From positions 744,001 to 808,000 of the forward strand of contig CANLCX010000002.1 in assembly GCA_947489315.1 (NCBI GenBank): a DNA stretch of 64,000 bases, read 5' to 3'. This DNA comes from an uncultured Sphingomonadaceae bacterium. Its GTDB lineage: Bacteria > Pseudomonadota > Alphaproteobacteria > Sphingomonadales > Sphingomonadaceae. Positions 9,832-18,816 of this stretch are shown piece after piece. A model generated the notes under the pieces. It made no database searches. It saw nothing but the letters and a program-made list of their open reading frames with translations, and had not been told where the DNA came from. A program made the position numbers and the translations under genes. Each line of letters starts with the position of its first letter. Positions within the stretch are counted from its first letter, which is position 1.

Positions 9832-11322
9832 CTAGAACAAATCCTGCTGCCTGTCATCAGCCGGTTTTTTGACTCGAGATGCCTTTGACTTGGCTTCCGG
9901 TTTGGCAGTTTTTGGGGACGGCGCCGACTTTGCAACCGGTTCCTCGGTAATCTGCGCACCCACTTCACCATCATGAAAATGCAGGTTTACCGCGCCAGCG
10001 CTAACCGCTTCATCGCGACTACCAACAAATCCGCCATCCAATGATGATATTCTTGCATAGCCTCGCTTCAATGGTCCATCGGGCGAAACTTGCTGGGCCA
10101 GCCGCCACAGGCTGTCTAGCCGCTGGCGTGCATCATCTAACGGCCTTCGGATAAGCGTCACTGGCAAATCACGCCGCTCTAACCGGCTCTTGGCTGCGTC
10201 GAACCGTTGTCGCAACATCGCGGGCCGCAAGGCCCCTTCCGATGCCGAATAGCGGCTGCGCGCTTGTGCGATATTTTGCCCCATCGCGTATTTCATACCA
10301 TCGGACAGCTCGTCCACACGCTGCTGATGCGGGCGGAGCAAGTCGGTAAGCGCTGGCATCAGGCGGCGCTGCGCCTCCAGCCGTTCTTGAGCCGTTGCAA
10401 AGCCGCGCTGCACAGAGCGCGCCATCCGCGCCTTGGTCTCGCTGAGCGACGCCAGCCATTCCGCGCGCACGGGTACTGCCATTTCCGCGGCTGCCGTTGG
10501 TGTGGGCGCTCGCAAATCAGCCGCAAAGTCGCAGAGGGTAGTATCGGTCTCATGACCGACTGCGGAAATCACCGGAATCGAGCAATCCGCCACGGCGCGC
10601 ACAACTTCTTCTTCGTTAAAACTCCACAGGTCTTCGATAGAACCGCCACCACGGGCGACGATGATCAGATCGGGTCGAGTTAGAGGACCGCCCTCCCCCA
10701 TATTCGAAAAGCCGTTAATCGCCCCGGCAATCTGCTTGGCAGCGCCATCGCCCTGCACCAATACCGGCCAAACCACGACATGGCTCGGGCAACGATCCGC
10801 TAGCCGGTGTAAAATATCACGGATCACCGATCCGGTCGGCGATGTTACGACCCCAATGGTTTTCGGTAAAAAAGGAATGGCGCGCTTACGGTCTTGGTCA
10901 AATAGCCCCTCGGCTTGCAGCTTGGCCTTCAGCTTTTCAAAAAGCTGCATCAACGCGCCCTCGCCCGCCAATTCCATCTTGTCGATCACGACTTGATATT
11001 TGGAACGCCCAGGATAGGTGGTGAGCTTGCCAGACACGACGACCTCAATGCCGTCTTCGGGTTGAAAGGGCAGCCGCCCGGCATTGCCCTTCCACATTAC
11101 GCCGTCGAGCACCGCCTTGTCATCTTTCAGTGCCAGATAGACATGGCCGGACGCCGCGCGTTTATAGCCGGATATCTCGCCCTTGATCCGCACATAGCCA
11201 AAGCGATCTTCGACCACCCGTTTGAGCGATCCGGAAATTTCCGAAACAGATAGCGGAGCGGCATTGTCGCCGGCGCCGCTCTCGGCTAGGAGTTTCGCGT
11301 CCAAAGAGAGAGAGTCGTTCAT
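9832..11322 (-). CDS. xseA: Exonuclease VII large subunit
   Basis: Catalytic subunit of exonuclease VII, which with several XseB subunits degrades single-stranded DNA from both ends during mismatch repair and recombination. The 496 residues show the N-terminal OB fold ([38 protein letters not shown]), the catalytic core ([54 protein letters not shown]) and a coiled-coil C-terminal half. The end carries a basic tail ([19 protein letters not shown]), longer than in E. coli. The start ATG (11322-11320) shares the palindrome CATG with purD on the other strand; AGGA lies eight bases upstream. xseB is not in the window. Confidence 0.96.
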   Translation of the reverse strand: MNDSLSLDAKLLAESGAGDNAAPLSVSEISGSLKRVVEDRFGYVRIKGEISGYKRAASGHVYLALKDDKAVLDGVMWKGNAGRLPFQPEDGIEVVVSGKLTTYPGRSKYQVVIDKMELAGEGALMQLFEKLKAKLQAEGLFDQDRKRAIPFLPKTIGVVTSPTGSVIRDILHRLADRCPSHVVVWPVLVQGDGAAKQIAGAINGFSNMGEGGPLTRPDLIIVARGGGSIEDLWSFNEEEVVRAVADCSIPVISAVGHETDTTLCDFAADLRAPTPTAAAEMAVPVRAEWLASLSETKARMARSVQRGFATAQERLEAQRRLMPALTDLLRPHQQRVDELSDGMKYAMGQNIAQARSRYSASEGALRPAMLRQRFDAAKSRLERRDLPVTLIRRPLDDARQRLDSLWRLAQQVSPDGPLKRGYARISSLDGGFVGSRDEAVSAGAVNLHFHDGEVGAQITEEPVAKSAPSPKTAKPEAKSKASRVKKPADDRQQDLF

Positions 11323-12601
11323 GAATATCCTGTTGCTGGGGTCCGGTGGCCGTGAACATGCCTTGGCATGGAAGCTGGCGCAATCCCCGTCGCTAGAGAA
11401 ATTTTATACCACCCCCGGCAATCCCGGTATCGCGCACCATGCAGAATGCGTGAAGCTAGACGTTCTGAATCATGCCGCTGTCATCCAGTTTTGCGGGCGC
11501 AACCATATTGATCTGGTAGTGGTAGGACCAGAAGCCCCGCTTGTCGATGGACTGGCCGAAAGCCTACGCACCGCAGACATATTAGTATTCGGGCCAGACA
11601 AGCTGCCTGCACAACTAGAAGGTTCGAAAGGCTTCACAAAAGACCTATGCGCCCGCGCCAACATCCCTACTGCGGGCTATGTCCGCACCACCAACCAGCC
11701 GGACGCGCTGGCGGCACTCGACAAATTCTCGATTCCGGTCGTCATCAAGGCCGATGGCCTGGCTGCGGGCAAGGGCGTGATCATCGCCGAAACCCGTGAG
11801 CAAGCCAAAGACGCCATTGCCATTATGTTCGACGGCGGGTTCGGCGATGCTGGAGCGGAAGTGGTAATCGAGGAGTTTCTAACGGGTGAGGAAGCCAGCT
11901 TCTTCGCGATAACCGATGGCAAAAATGTCATCCCCTTTGGCACCGCGCAAGATCATAAACGCGTTGGCGAAGGCGATGTCGGCCCTAATACCGGAGGCAT
12001 GGGCGCCTACAGCCCCGCCCCCATCCTCACGACAGCGCTGCAAAAACAGGTAATGCACGAAATTATCCAGCCCACGGTCGACACATTGGCTGCCGAAGGC
12101 ACGCCCTATAGCGGGGTCCTGTTCGCGGGATTGATGCTGACCGAAACCGGCCCGCAGCTAATTGAATATAATGCCCGCTTTGGCGATCCCGAGTGCCAAG
12201 TACTGATGATGCGGCTAAAATCCGATCTCGCAGCGATTATGCGCTCGACCGCCAAAGGTGAGCTTGGCCAGATCAGCGCACCGGAATTTGATCCGCAATC
12301 TGCCTTGACAGTCGTGATGGCCGCCAACGGCTATCCCAGCACACCCGAAAAAGGCGGAAAAATCCAAAACCTCGCCCGTGCCGAACGCGAAGGTACCAAA
12401 ATATTCCATGCTGGAACCGCCGAGGCCGATGGAAAATTAGTCGCCAGCGGCGGCCGCGTGTTGAACGTCACCGCTCTCGGCAAGAATACCACCGAGGCAC
12501 AAGCAAAAGCCTATGCCGCCGTTGACCAGATTGATTTCGAAAGCGGCTTTTGCAGGCGAGATATCGGCTGGCGGGAAGTGGAAAGGGAAGGCTTGGATTA
12601 G
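11321..12601 (+). CDS. purD: Phosphoribosylamine-glycine ligase
   Basis: Second step of purine synthesis: ATP-dependent joining of glycine to 5-phosphoribosylamine, in the cytoplasm. The 426-residue protein has the ATP-grasp layout: [19 protein letters not shown] at the N-terminus, [24 protein letters not shown] in the ATP-binding lid, [14 protein letters not shown], and [14 protein letters not shown] at the metal site. The frame is open upstream to 11222, but the family start is MNILLLG at 11321, preceded by a GA-rich ribosome site (AGAGAGAG). It is divergent from xseA with overlapping start codons, so there is no spacer between the two coding regions. Confidence 0.97.
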   Translation: MNILLLGSGGREHALAWKLAQSPSLEKFYTTPGNPGIAHHAECVKLDVLNHAAVIQFCGRNHIDLVVVGPEAPLVDGLAESLRTADILVFGPDKLPAQLEGSKGFTKDLCARANIPTAGYVRTTNQPDALAALDKFSIPVVIKADGLAAGKGVIIAETREQAKDAIAIMFDGGFGDAGAEVVIEEFLTGEEASFFAITDGKNVIPFGTAQDHKRVGEGDVGPNTGGMGAYSPAPILTTALQKQVMHEIIQPTVDTLAAEGTPYSGVLFAGLMLTETGPQLIEYNARFGDPECQVLMMRLKSDLAAIMRSTAKGELGQISAPEFDPQSALTVVMAANGYPSTPEKGGKIQNLARAEREGTKIFHAGTAEADGKLVASGGRVLNVTALGKNTTEAQAKAYAAVDQIDFESGFCRRDIGWREVEREGLD

Positions 12602-12851
12602 GCGCCCCTGATTAGCCCTCTCAATGTTCTAGCCTTCATTTTTGAGTGGTGCGATGATCGAAAAGTTGCGGAACATATCTGGTAGCGTTTTTGCGGGATT
12701 CGCTAGACTGGCGCTATCCGGACAGCTGCCCGGCATGGGCGCGATAGCCCCTCGCACCTCTATAATCTGAGAAATTTTACACCCATTCGCCCTATAATCA
12801 ATTGCCATCAATCATTAGCTTTTGCATAAGATATTGGGGCAATTGAATTTT

Positions 12852-13643
12852 ATGGGAGCACCAAGTTTGAAAAATGACGATACCTTACTCACACGGCGGC
12901 AGATCATGGTCATCGCCGCACTGGCTGGCGGGATTAGCGCGAGCGCACCGTTGCACGCGCAGTTTAATCTGAAAAAAGGGTTGGGCGCGGCAGGAAAAGT
13001 CGCCAAGGCCGGGTCTTATAATGATGAAGAAATGGCAGTCTATTTTGACCAGATGGCGGCAGATATGGATAGCCGCAATCCGGTGGCCGGGGCGAAAGAT
13101 CCTTATGGCAAACGGATCGCAAACTTATCGAAGGGCCTGAAAAATCATGATGGCCTTGATCTCGATATCAAAGCCTATCTGGTCCGCGACGTGAATGCTT
13201 TTGCTATGGCCAATGGCACCATTCGGGTTTTTGCCGGGCTGATGGATAAATTTACCGATGACGAAATCCGTTATGTGATCGGTCACGAAATCGGCCATGT
13301 CAAAGAAGGCCACACCAAAAAACGCATGCAGGGCGCGTTGCAGAAAGAAGCGGCCATGGGCGTCGCTGATGCAGCTGGCGGCACAGTCGGCAAGATTGCC
13401 AGTTCCAAACTCGGCAAGCTATTTGGTGACGTGATCAGTTCCCAGCATTCGCAAAAACATGAAAAAGAGGCGGATGATTATGCCTTGGCCTTCATGAAAC
13501 AAAAGCAATATGAGCCGATGGCTTGTGTAACTGCGCTCGACAAACTCGCTGGCATGGGCGGTGGTGGAGGCGGTCTACCATGGCTGCAAACTCATCCAAG
13601 CCCAGAAGCACGGGCAAAACGGATGCGTAAGCAACTCGCTTAA
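12852..13643 (+). CDS. M48-family metalloprotease, exported
   Basis: A 263-residue zinc protease of the M48 (Ste24/HtpX/LoiP-like) family. The N-terminus carries a twin-arginine-like RRQ followed by a hydrophobic stretch (IMVIAALAGGISASAPLHA), so it is probably exported. HEIGH at about 145-149 is the HExxH zinc motif and EKEADDYAL supplies the third ligand. The usual DVNAFAMANGTIRVFAGLMD segment that sits above the active site is intact. A glycine run (GMGGGGGGLPWLQTHPSPEARA) ends the domain in the usual way. Start ATG 12852 is chosen; a TTG at 12822 would add ten residues. Role: quality control of periplasmic or outer-membrane proteins, by family. Confidence 0.92.
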   Translation: MGAPSLKNDDTLLTRRQIMVIAALAGGISASAPLHAQFNLKKGLGAAGKVAKAGSYNDEEMAVYFDQMAADMDSRNPVAGAKDPYGKRIANLSKGLKNHDGLDLDIKAYLVRDVNAFAMANGTIRVFAGLMDKFTDDEIRYVIGHEIGHVKEGHTKKRMQGALQKEAAMGVADAAGGTVGKIASSKLGKLFGDVISSQHSQKHEKEADDYALAFMKQKQYEPMACVTALDKLAGMGGGGGGLPWLQTHPSPEARAKRMRKQLA

Positions 13644-13665
13644 AGCAATCTACCAAACAACTAGC

Positions 13666-13712
13666 CTGACTGGATTATGTAACAACATATCATTGGTTCA
13701 TAGTCCAGTCAG
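13666..13712. repeat. 13-bp intergenic inverted repeat
   Basis: Arms CTGACTGGATTAT (13666-13678) and ATAGTCCAGTCAG (13700-13712) pair throughout if one U-G wobble is allowed, around a 21-base loop. It lies 22 bases after the M48 protease stop. No T-run follows, so it is not a standard terminator; it could be a transcript-end stabiliser or a mobile-repeat remnant. Confidence 0.7.
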
Positions 13713-13764
13713 CTTGCCCTAGGCACCTTCTATCCCGGGTTGAATATCTTGGGAGTGGATAGTG

Positions 13765-15544
13765 ATGCGGCGTTTTTCAAATATTTCTAGAGTCTTGTGC
13801 GGGTTTGCAGCGATCAGCTTGATCGGAACACCGGGTGCTGCGTCTATGGACGCGCAATCGCGCCCGGAGGAAAGACCGGACCTAATGCGGATATCACCTC
13901 CACATCCAGTAAATTGCGGTCTTTTTACGCGTTATGATCGTGAGCAGGTCATAGTAACAGGTTCAAGAAATAGCATCTCGAGCCAAGCACAAAATGCTCC
14001 AGTTTCCAAAGCACTTCCGCCTCCGCCGCCTCCTGTGTCCGCAACATCTCCCGTCCGTAAGTCGGCTGCGGGCGGCTCTCTGGCTCGTCAAAGCCGTATA
14101 ATACGGCCTGGCCCTTATCCTTATCCCTATCCGCGACCACAGCCACAGGATCGCGAACAATATGCCGGCAAGGACGTCGCGAGCATCAAGCGGGTCGCCG
14201 AAAATCCAGTTTCCACCTTTGCCGTGGATGTCGATACCGGCAGCTATTCCAACGTCCGCCGCTTTTTAAACGACGGCAAAATGCCGCCGGAAGCCGCTGT
14301 ACGGACTGAAGAGATGATCAACTATTTCCGTTACGACTATCCTGCACCGACGAGCCGGGAGGCGCCGTTCAGCGTTTCCACCGACCTCTCGACCACACCT
14401 TGGAATGATACCAGCCGCCTGCTTCGCATCGGCTTGCGCGGTTATGACGTGGATAGCAGCGAACGGCCCCGCGCCAACCTAGTGTTCCTCGTCGACGTTT
14501 CCGGCTCGATGGGCAGCAGGGACAAATTGCCGCTGGTTAAATCGACTCTGACCTCGCTCGCTAATGAACTGCGCAGCGATGACCGGGTATCAATTGTCGT
14601 CTATTCTGGAACGGTTGGCCTACTGCTCGCTCCGACTTCCAACAAGGATCATGTGAAAGAAGCGGTCGACTGCCTCTATGCCAGTGGTTCAACCGCCGGC
14701 GGAGATGCGTTGAAACTGGCCTATTCTACCGCACGTCAAAACTTCCTGAAAGGCGGCATCAACCGTATCATCATGGCCACAGACGGTGACTTTAATGTTG
14801 GTAAGTCTAATACTGATCAGTTGAAAAAAAATCGTCGCGAAGGAACGCGAATCCGGCGTGAACCTGACAATACTCGGCTATGGCACCGGCAATATCCGGG
14901 ACGAATTGATGGAGGGCATCGCCAATGTCGGCAACGGCAACTATGCTTATATAGACAGTGCGATGGAGGCCCAGAAAGTCTTGGGAGACGAACTCAGCTC
15001 GACGCTTTTCACCATCGCCAAGGACGTCAAAATCCAGATCGAATTTAATCCCGCCCATGTGAAGGAATATCGCCTTATCGGCTATGAAAACCGGCTGCTC
15101 GCCGAGGAAGACTTTGCCAATGACAAAATCGATGCTGGCGATATTGGTGCCGGTCATCAGGTGACGGCTCTCTATGAAATCATGCCGGCCAAATCCTCGG
15201 GTTGGTTGCCAGAACGCCGCTATCCAGCCAATCGCGTCATCCAATGGCAACCGGATTTCAAGGGTGAAATGGCTCAAGTGAAATTGCGCTACAAACTGCC
15301 AGGTGGAACAAAATCCCGCCTCATCGAGCGGCAGATAGGTGCAAATGGCTTGCGAAACGCGGATGCGCCTCGCGGAGACATGGCCTTTGCAGTGGCGGTC
15401 GCCGCCTTTGGCCAGAAACTGCGGGGAGACAAATATCTTGGCGACTATGACTTTCAGAACATTCAGAAGCTATCGGGAAATGGTGGCGATTTCTGGCGTC
15501 AGGAGTTTCGCAAGTTGAGTGCCTTAGCTCAGAATCAGAGCTAG
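13765..15544 (+). pseudogene. vWA-domain protein (YfbK type) split by a +1 frameshift at an A8 run
   Basis: Two adjoining frames together encode one 592-residue protein. The first runs from ATG 13765 (GGGAG nine bases upstream) and carries a signal sequence, the segment EQVIVTGSRNSIS, a proline-rich linker, the YfbK N-domain (VSTFAVDVDTGSYSNVRRFL) and a vWA domain with MIDAS motif DVSGSMG and ATDGDFNVG. At 14824-14831 there are eight A. Removing one A makes the text continue as IVAKERESGVNLTILGYGTG and on through the C-terminal domain (FTIAKDVKIQIEFNPA) to 15544. As written, translation leaves the family sequence at once and ends at 15048. It may be a sequencing error in a homopolymer, a real inactivation, or a slippage site. 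The family is periplasmic or surface-attached with unknown ligand. Confidence 0.88.
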
Positions 15545-15756
15545 TAGCGATTCGACCACCAGTAGAATATTCCCGCAAACCATTAATCCGTTTACCATAT
15601 TTGCTAAGTAGTTGTATCATATGGGGACAAATTCAGCCCGTTTCGTCGGATAATAGACGTTCTATCCAAATAGCTGAACTGGACTCATCGTTAATAATCC
15701 TTCATTTTGGGGGGTGATTAAGAACTTGGACACGAACTTTAGTAAGGGGTTCCGTA

Positions 15757-16512
15757 ATGGAAGTTGGGGGTAAGATATTAACTGGTGCCGCAGCCACTGT
15801 GGCTTTGGCACTGGTCGGGCACTATGCCACTGGCGACGGGTATATTGCAGGTCTTGAAAATGCAGCCCAAACCGAAATGACCGCGCAAGGCATGGAGGGC
15901 GTTAAAGTTTCGTTGCCCCGTGATCCCCTATCTCGCAAAGCGGTGCTAGATGGCGATGTTTCCGACGATGTGAAACAAAAAGCGCTTAATGCCGTATCCG
16001 CCATCACTGGTTCTAGCGCGGTCTGGGCGGGCAGCGATCTAGTCGCTGGAAGCAAAACAGACGTTGGCGATGAAGATACCGATCCAGCCGCAACCGCAGC
16101 CGTTACAAATTGCCAAAGCGGTGTTGATAAGGCGATTGAAGGGGAAAAACTCAGCTTCCGATCTGGAAGCGCTTATATATCACCTGCTTCCAATAAATTG
16201 CTCGATAAAATAGCGGCGGCGCTCAAGCCTTGCTCTGGCCTCGCGATTGCTGTCGGCGGTCATACCGATGACAATGGCAATGCCCAAGTCAACAAGATCC
16301 TGTCACAGGAACGGGCAGATCGCGTCCGTGCCGGTTTGGTCGAGCGCGGTATCCCAGAAAATCTGGTCACGGCAACTGGCTTCGGCGCAGAAAAGCCGCT
16401 TGCCACAGGCGGTGGCCCGGATGCGGATGCGCAGAACCGCCGCATTGAATTCAAAGTGCAAGCGACAAATAAAAATGAAATAAACGATGCGAAATCGCAA
16501 CAGGAGGGATGA
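15757..16512 (+). CDS. OmpA-family peptidoglycan-binding membrane protein
   Basis: A 251-residue envelope protein: an N-terminal membrane anchor (residues 5-25), a BON-like segment (VKVSLPRDPLSRKAVLDGDV with ALNAVSAITG), and a C-terminal OmpA domain with VGGHTDDNGN and QNRRIEFKV, the aspartate and arginine that bind diaminopimelate in peptidoglycan. It probably tethers membrane to wall. Two cysteines (NCQSG, LKPCSG) flank the OmpA start. ATG 15757 has AAGGGG upstream. It is first of a three-gene operon with a 33-residue membrane peptide and a membrane-anchored HhH protein; the ribosome site of the second gene lies inside the end of this one. Confidence 0.9.
   Translation: MEVGGKILTGAAATVALALVGHYATGDGYIAGLENAAQTEMTAQGMEGVKVSLPRDPLSRKAVLDGDVSDDVKQKALNAVSAITGSSAVWAGSDLVAGSKTDVGDEDTDPAATAAVTNCQSGVDKAIEGEKLSFRSGSAYISPASNKLLDKIAAALKPCSGLAIAVGGHTDDNGNAQVNKILSQERADRVRAGLVERGIPENLVTATGFGAEKPLATGGGPDADAQNRRIEFKVQATNKNEINDAKSQQEG
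16502..16508 (+). promoter_or_regulatory. Shine-Dalgarno AGGAGGG of the 33-residue membrane peptide
   Basis: A near-perfect AGGAGGG seven bases before ATG 16516, overlapping the last codons of the OmpA-like gene. It is the main argument that the short frame is a real, efficiently translated gene. Confidence 0.8.
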
Positions 16513-16515
16513 ACA

Positions 16516-16617
16516 ATGCCGCTATTAGTAGAAAATCTGTTGCTCCTACTCGCTACTTTTGCAATTGGCCTCGGGATTGGTTGGCTGATCTGGGGCCGGA
16601 ACCGTGATGAAATTTGA
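16516..16617 (+). CDS. 33-residue single-span membrane peptide
   Basis: A short frame of 33 codons: MPLLVENLLLLLATFAIGLG, then IGWLIWGRNRDEI. Residues 4-26 form one hydrophobic helix with glycine spacing (GLGIG), followed by a positively charged tail, so the tail should face the cytoplasm. It is flanked by two envelope genes on the same strand. The hydrophobic helix resembles the anchor of the next protein (LLFLIALLIGVATAFWAW), suggesting a duplication or a shared partner. A strong Shine-Dalgarno sequence supports translation. Function unknown; a small subunit that packs against the anchors of its neighbours is the plain inference. Confidence 0.75.
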   Translation: MPLLVENLLLLLATFAIGLGIGWLIWGRNRDEI

Positions 16618-16691
16618 ATGGAACTGGCTTGTAGCGCAACCACTGCCGCTCGGTCATCCAAATAAATGTATGAATATAGGGGTTTAAGATA

Positions 16692-17300
16692 ATGATATCG
16701 CTGATTTCTGCAAATTGGCTGCTATTTCTGATCGCTTTATTGATTGGCGTAGCGACTGCGTTTTGGGCTTGGGCTGTATCCGGTCGCGAAGGCGCAATGG
16801 ATAATTTTGACGCCAATGATGGTTTGCTCGAAAAAGCCGGTGATGCCGTCACTCCTGTACCGGAACCAGTGGTCCCGGCTCCTACACCTGCGCCAGTTGC
16901 ACCAAAAACCGTGGTGCCAGCTGCTGTAGCTGCCGCGACCACAGCCAAAGTCGCGCCAGCACCTGCTGCTCCTGCACCGCGCGCGCGCAAACGCCCTGTT
17001 GTGGCGGAAACACCTCCACCACCGCCGCCTGGAAAACCCAACATTGCTGCTGCAAAAGGCGACCCCGATAATCTGCGTCTGATTAAAGGCGTTGGTCCCA
17101 AATTAAATACCCTACTCAACAATCTGGGCGTGACACGCTACGATCAGATTGCTGATTGGAAAGAAGCGGAGATTGAGGAAGTCGATAAATATCTGGAAAG
17201 CTTCAGCGGCCGAATTACCCGCGATTCTTGGATAGATCAGGCTAAATATCTCGCAAAGGACGATATTGCCGGATTCGAAAAGAAATATGGCAAGCTCTGA
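16692..17300 (+). CDS. Membrane-anchored helix-hairpin-helix protein
   Basis: A 202-residue protein with one N-terminal membrane span (residues 8-28), a long Pro/Ala-rich linker (54-116) ending in PPPPPPGKP, and a C-terminal helix-hairpin-helix domain (about 128-160: LRLIKGVGPKLNTLLNNLGV) followed by WKEAEIEEVDKYLESFSGRI. The same C-terminal domain occurs fused to respiratory-complex proteins and to 50S L21 in other bacteria. In DNA-binding HhH proteins the GVGPK turn contacts the backbone, so a membrane-tethered nucleic-acid or protein contact is possible. Third gene of the OmpA-like operon, 74 bases after the 33-residue peptide. Confidence 0.82.
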   Translation: MISLISANWLLFLIALLIGVATAFWAWAVSGREGAMDNFDANDGLLEKAGDAVTPVPEPVVPAPTPAPVAPKTVVPAAVAAATTAKVAPAPAAPAPRARKRPVVAETPPPPPPGKPNIAAAKGDPDNLRLIKGVGPKLNTLLNNLGVTRYDQIADWKEAEIEEVDKYLESFSGRITRDSWIDQAKYLAKDDIAGFEKKYGKL

Positions 17301-17380
17301 AGCTTAACCGCCCCACATCAGCAACCGGATTCGATGAATCCCCGCATTTCGCTGAAAATAACGCGTTTCTTATTTTGGTC

Positions 17381-18193
17381 CTAGTGCCCCATTATCAGGG
17401 GTATTTTCGCATCGTTAAGCAGGTTTTTGGTCACCCCACCGAATAAAGTCTCACGCAAGCGGCTGTGCCCGTACGCACCCATGATCAAGGCAGCGGCTCC
17501 CTGCTCAATCGCAAATTCAGCAATGATATCAGAGGCTTCGTTGCCCTTGCCCTTTAACATGTGGAGTACCGTAGAAACGCCATGCCGCGCCAGGAATGTC
17601 GAAGCTGCAGTATGAGGGAAATCACCCTCACCATCCCCGACTGTCACCAGATGAACGTCGCTCGCCAATTTTAGCATCGGCAAAGCCAATCGCACAGCTT
17701 TTGCTGCCTCAGCAGACCCGTTCCACGCGACTACCATCGCCCCCTGACAATCAAACGACTCGTCTTCGACGGGCACGACCAATATAGCGCAATGGGCATG
17801 GACCGCGACATCGCCAGCAATTGGCAACGGCTCATCGCCAGCATTGCGCTTGCCATAAGATTGGCTGACAATCACCAGATCAGCGAGACGGCTCCGTTCG
17901 GTCAATAATGTCGCCGGGTCACCCAAGCCAGTTTGCCAGTCCCATGAGACATCTTCCTCTTTCAGGCGCTGTTCGATCTGCTCGCGATGCGCCCGTTCCG
18001 CCGCATCCATATCTTCAAAATTAATGCCAGTGACAAAGTCGCCACCCAGCGGACCAAAGGACATTGGTGCAAATTGTGTCGTAGGCTGAACGCAAGTCAA
18101 ATGCCCATCATTGCCCCGAGCAACGTCCAACGCGACCTGCAGCCGCGATTCAAAGCCGCTATCTTCAAACACATGCAATAATATCGTTTTCAA
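17381..18193 (-). CDS. Universal stress protein, tandem UspA domains
   Basis: A 270-residue cytoplasmic protein with two UspA-like halves. The N-terminal half starts KTILLHVFEDSGFESRLQVALDVA; the C-terminal half contains VVAWNGSAEAAKAVRLALP and ends with MGAYGHSRLRETLFGGVTKN, the ATP-binding G-2x-G-9x-G(S/T) type loop. The first half lacks this loop, as in many tandem family members. The start is a TTG at 18193, chosen because family proteins begin directly with KTILxHV and a GGGAGAAGAG ribosome site lies before it. It converges with the HhH gene. Role by family: survival under stress or growth arrest. Confidence 0.92.
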   Translation of the reverse strand: MKTILLHVFEDSGFESRLQVALDVARGNDGHLTCVQPTTQFAPMSFGPLGGDFVTGINFEDMDAAERAHREQIEQRLKEEDVSWDWQTGLGDPATLLTERSRLADLVIVSQSYGKRNAGDEPLPIAGDVAVHAHCAILVVPVEDESFDCQGAMVVAWNGSAEAAKAVRLALPMLKLASDVHLVTVGDGEGDFPHTAASTFLARHGVSTVLHMLKGKGNEASDIIAEFAIEQGAAALIMGAYGHSRLRETLFGGVTKNLLNDAKIPLIMGH

Positions 18194-18309
18194 GGCTCTT
18201 CTCCCGTTGGTCCCTGTTTGGACAAGGTGGGATTATGGCTTCGCCATCAGAAGTCGCATTGATCTGGCTCAAAATATACCAGCATTTTCTTGCTGATGTG
18301 GTCGATCGT

Positions 18310-18816
18310 TCAGACGATCTCCATCACATCACCGGGCCTTAGCTTGGGCAACAAGCTATCCATTGCTCCTCGAGCAATCGCAACACAGCCTTCCGTGGCT
18401 TTCTTTTCATAGCATATATGGAAGAAAATCGCACTGCCTTTGCTAATCGCTGGCGGAGTGTCGTTATGGCCGAGGATGACAATGATATCATATAGGGGAT
18501 CGTCGCGGATCAAGGTTTCAGCGCTAAACGAGTGGGGCAGACGTACAGGCCGATTGTAAGATGGATCAGACGGATCGTCCGACCAGCCATCCTGCGCGCC
18601 AATCCAGCGCCACGGCAATTTCAGTTGGGGTGACGGGCCGCTGCGGCCGGGACGGAATAAAACCGCTCGGATAGGCCATTTACCCAGCGGGGTATGGCCA
18701 TCACCCTCCTGCTTTTGCTGAGCAGGACAAGGACCCGAACGACCAATGGTGCAAGCTATGACCTGTTTATTAAATGTGAGTGTCAGAGCATCCGTATCAA
18801 CGCGAAGGATGTTCAA
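18310..18816 (-). CDS. L,D-transpeptidase (YkuD) family protein
   Basis: A 168-residue YkuD-fold protein. The catalytic block reads SKGSAIFFHICYEKKATEGC then VAIARG, that is the HxxxxxxxxxxGC signature with histidine and cysteine in place, so it should form or cleave 3-3 cross-links or attach proteins to peptidoglycan. It lacks a signal peptide and a LysM domain, as is usual for this short subfamily. The start is TTG 18816, overlapping the TGA of ribA as TTGA; no in-frame ATG lies before the conserved part. Last gene of the xth-ribA-ldt string. Confidence 0.88.
   Translation of the reverse strand: MNILRVDTDALTLTFNKQVIACTIGRSGPCPAQQKQEGDGHTPLGKWPIRAVLFRPGRSGPSPQLKLPWRWIGAQDGWSDDPSDPSYNRPVRLPHSFSAETLIRDDPLYDIIVILGHNDTPPAISKGSAIFFHICYEKKATEGCVAIARGAMDSLLPKLRPGDVMEIV

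Noticed and set aside
12629-12811. 60-residue minus-strand frame between purD and the M48 protease
   Set aside because: No signal, motif or ribosome site; the stretch is better explained by inverted repeats (GGCGCTATC/GATAGCCCC) in the spacer.
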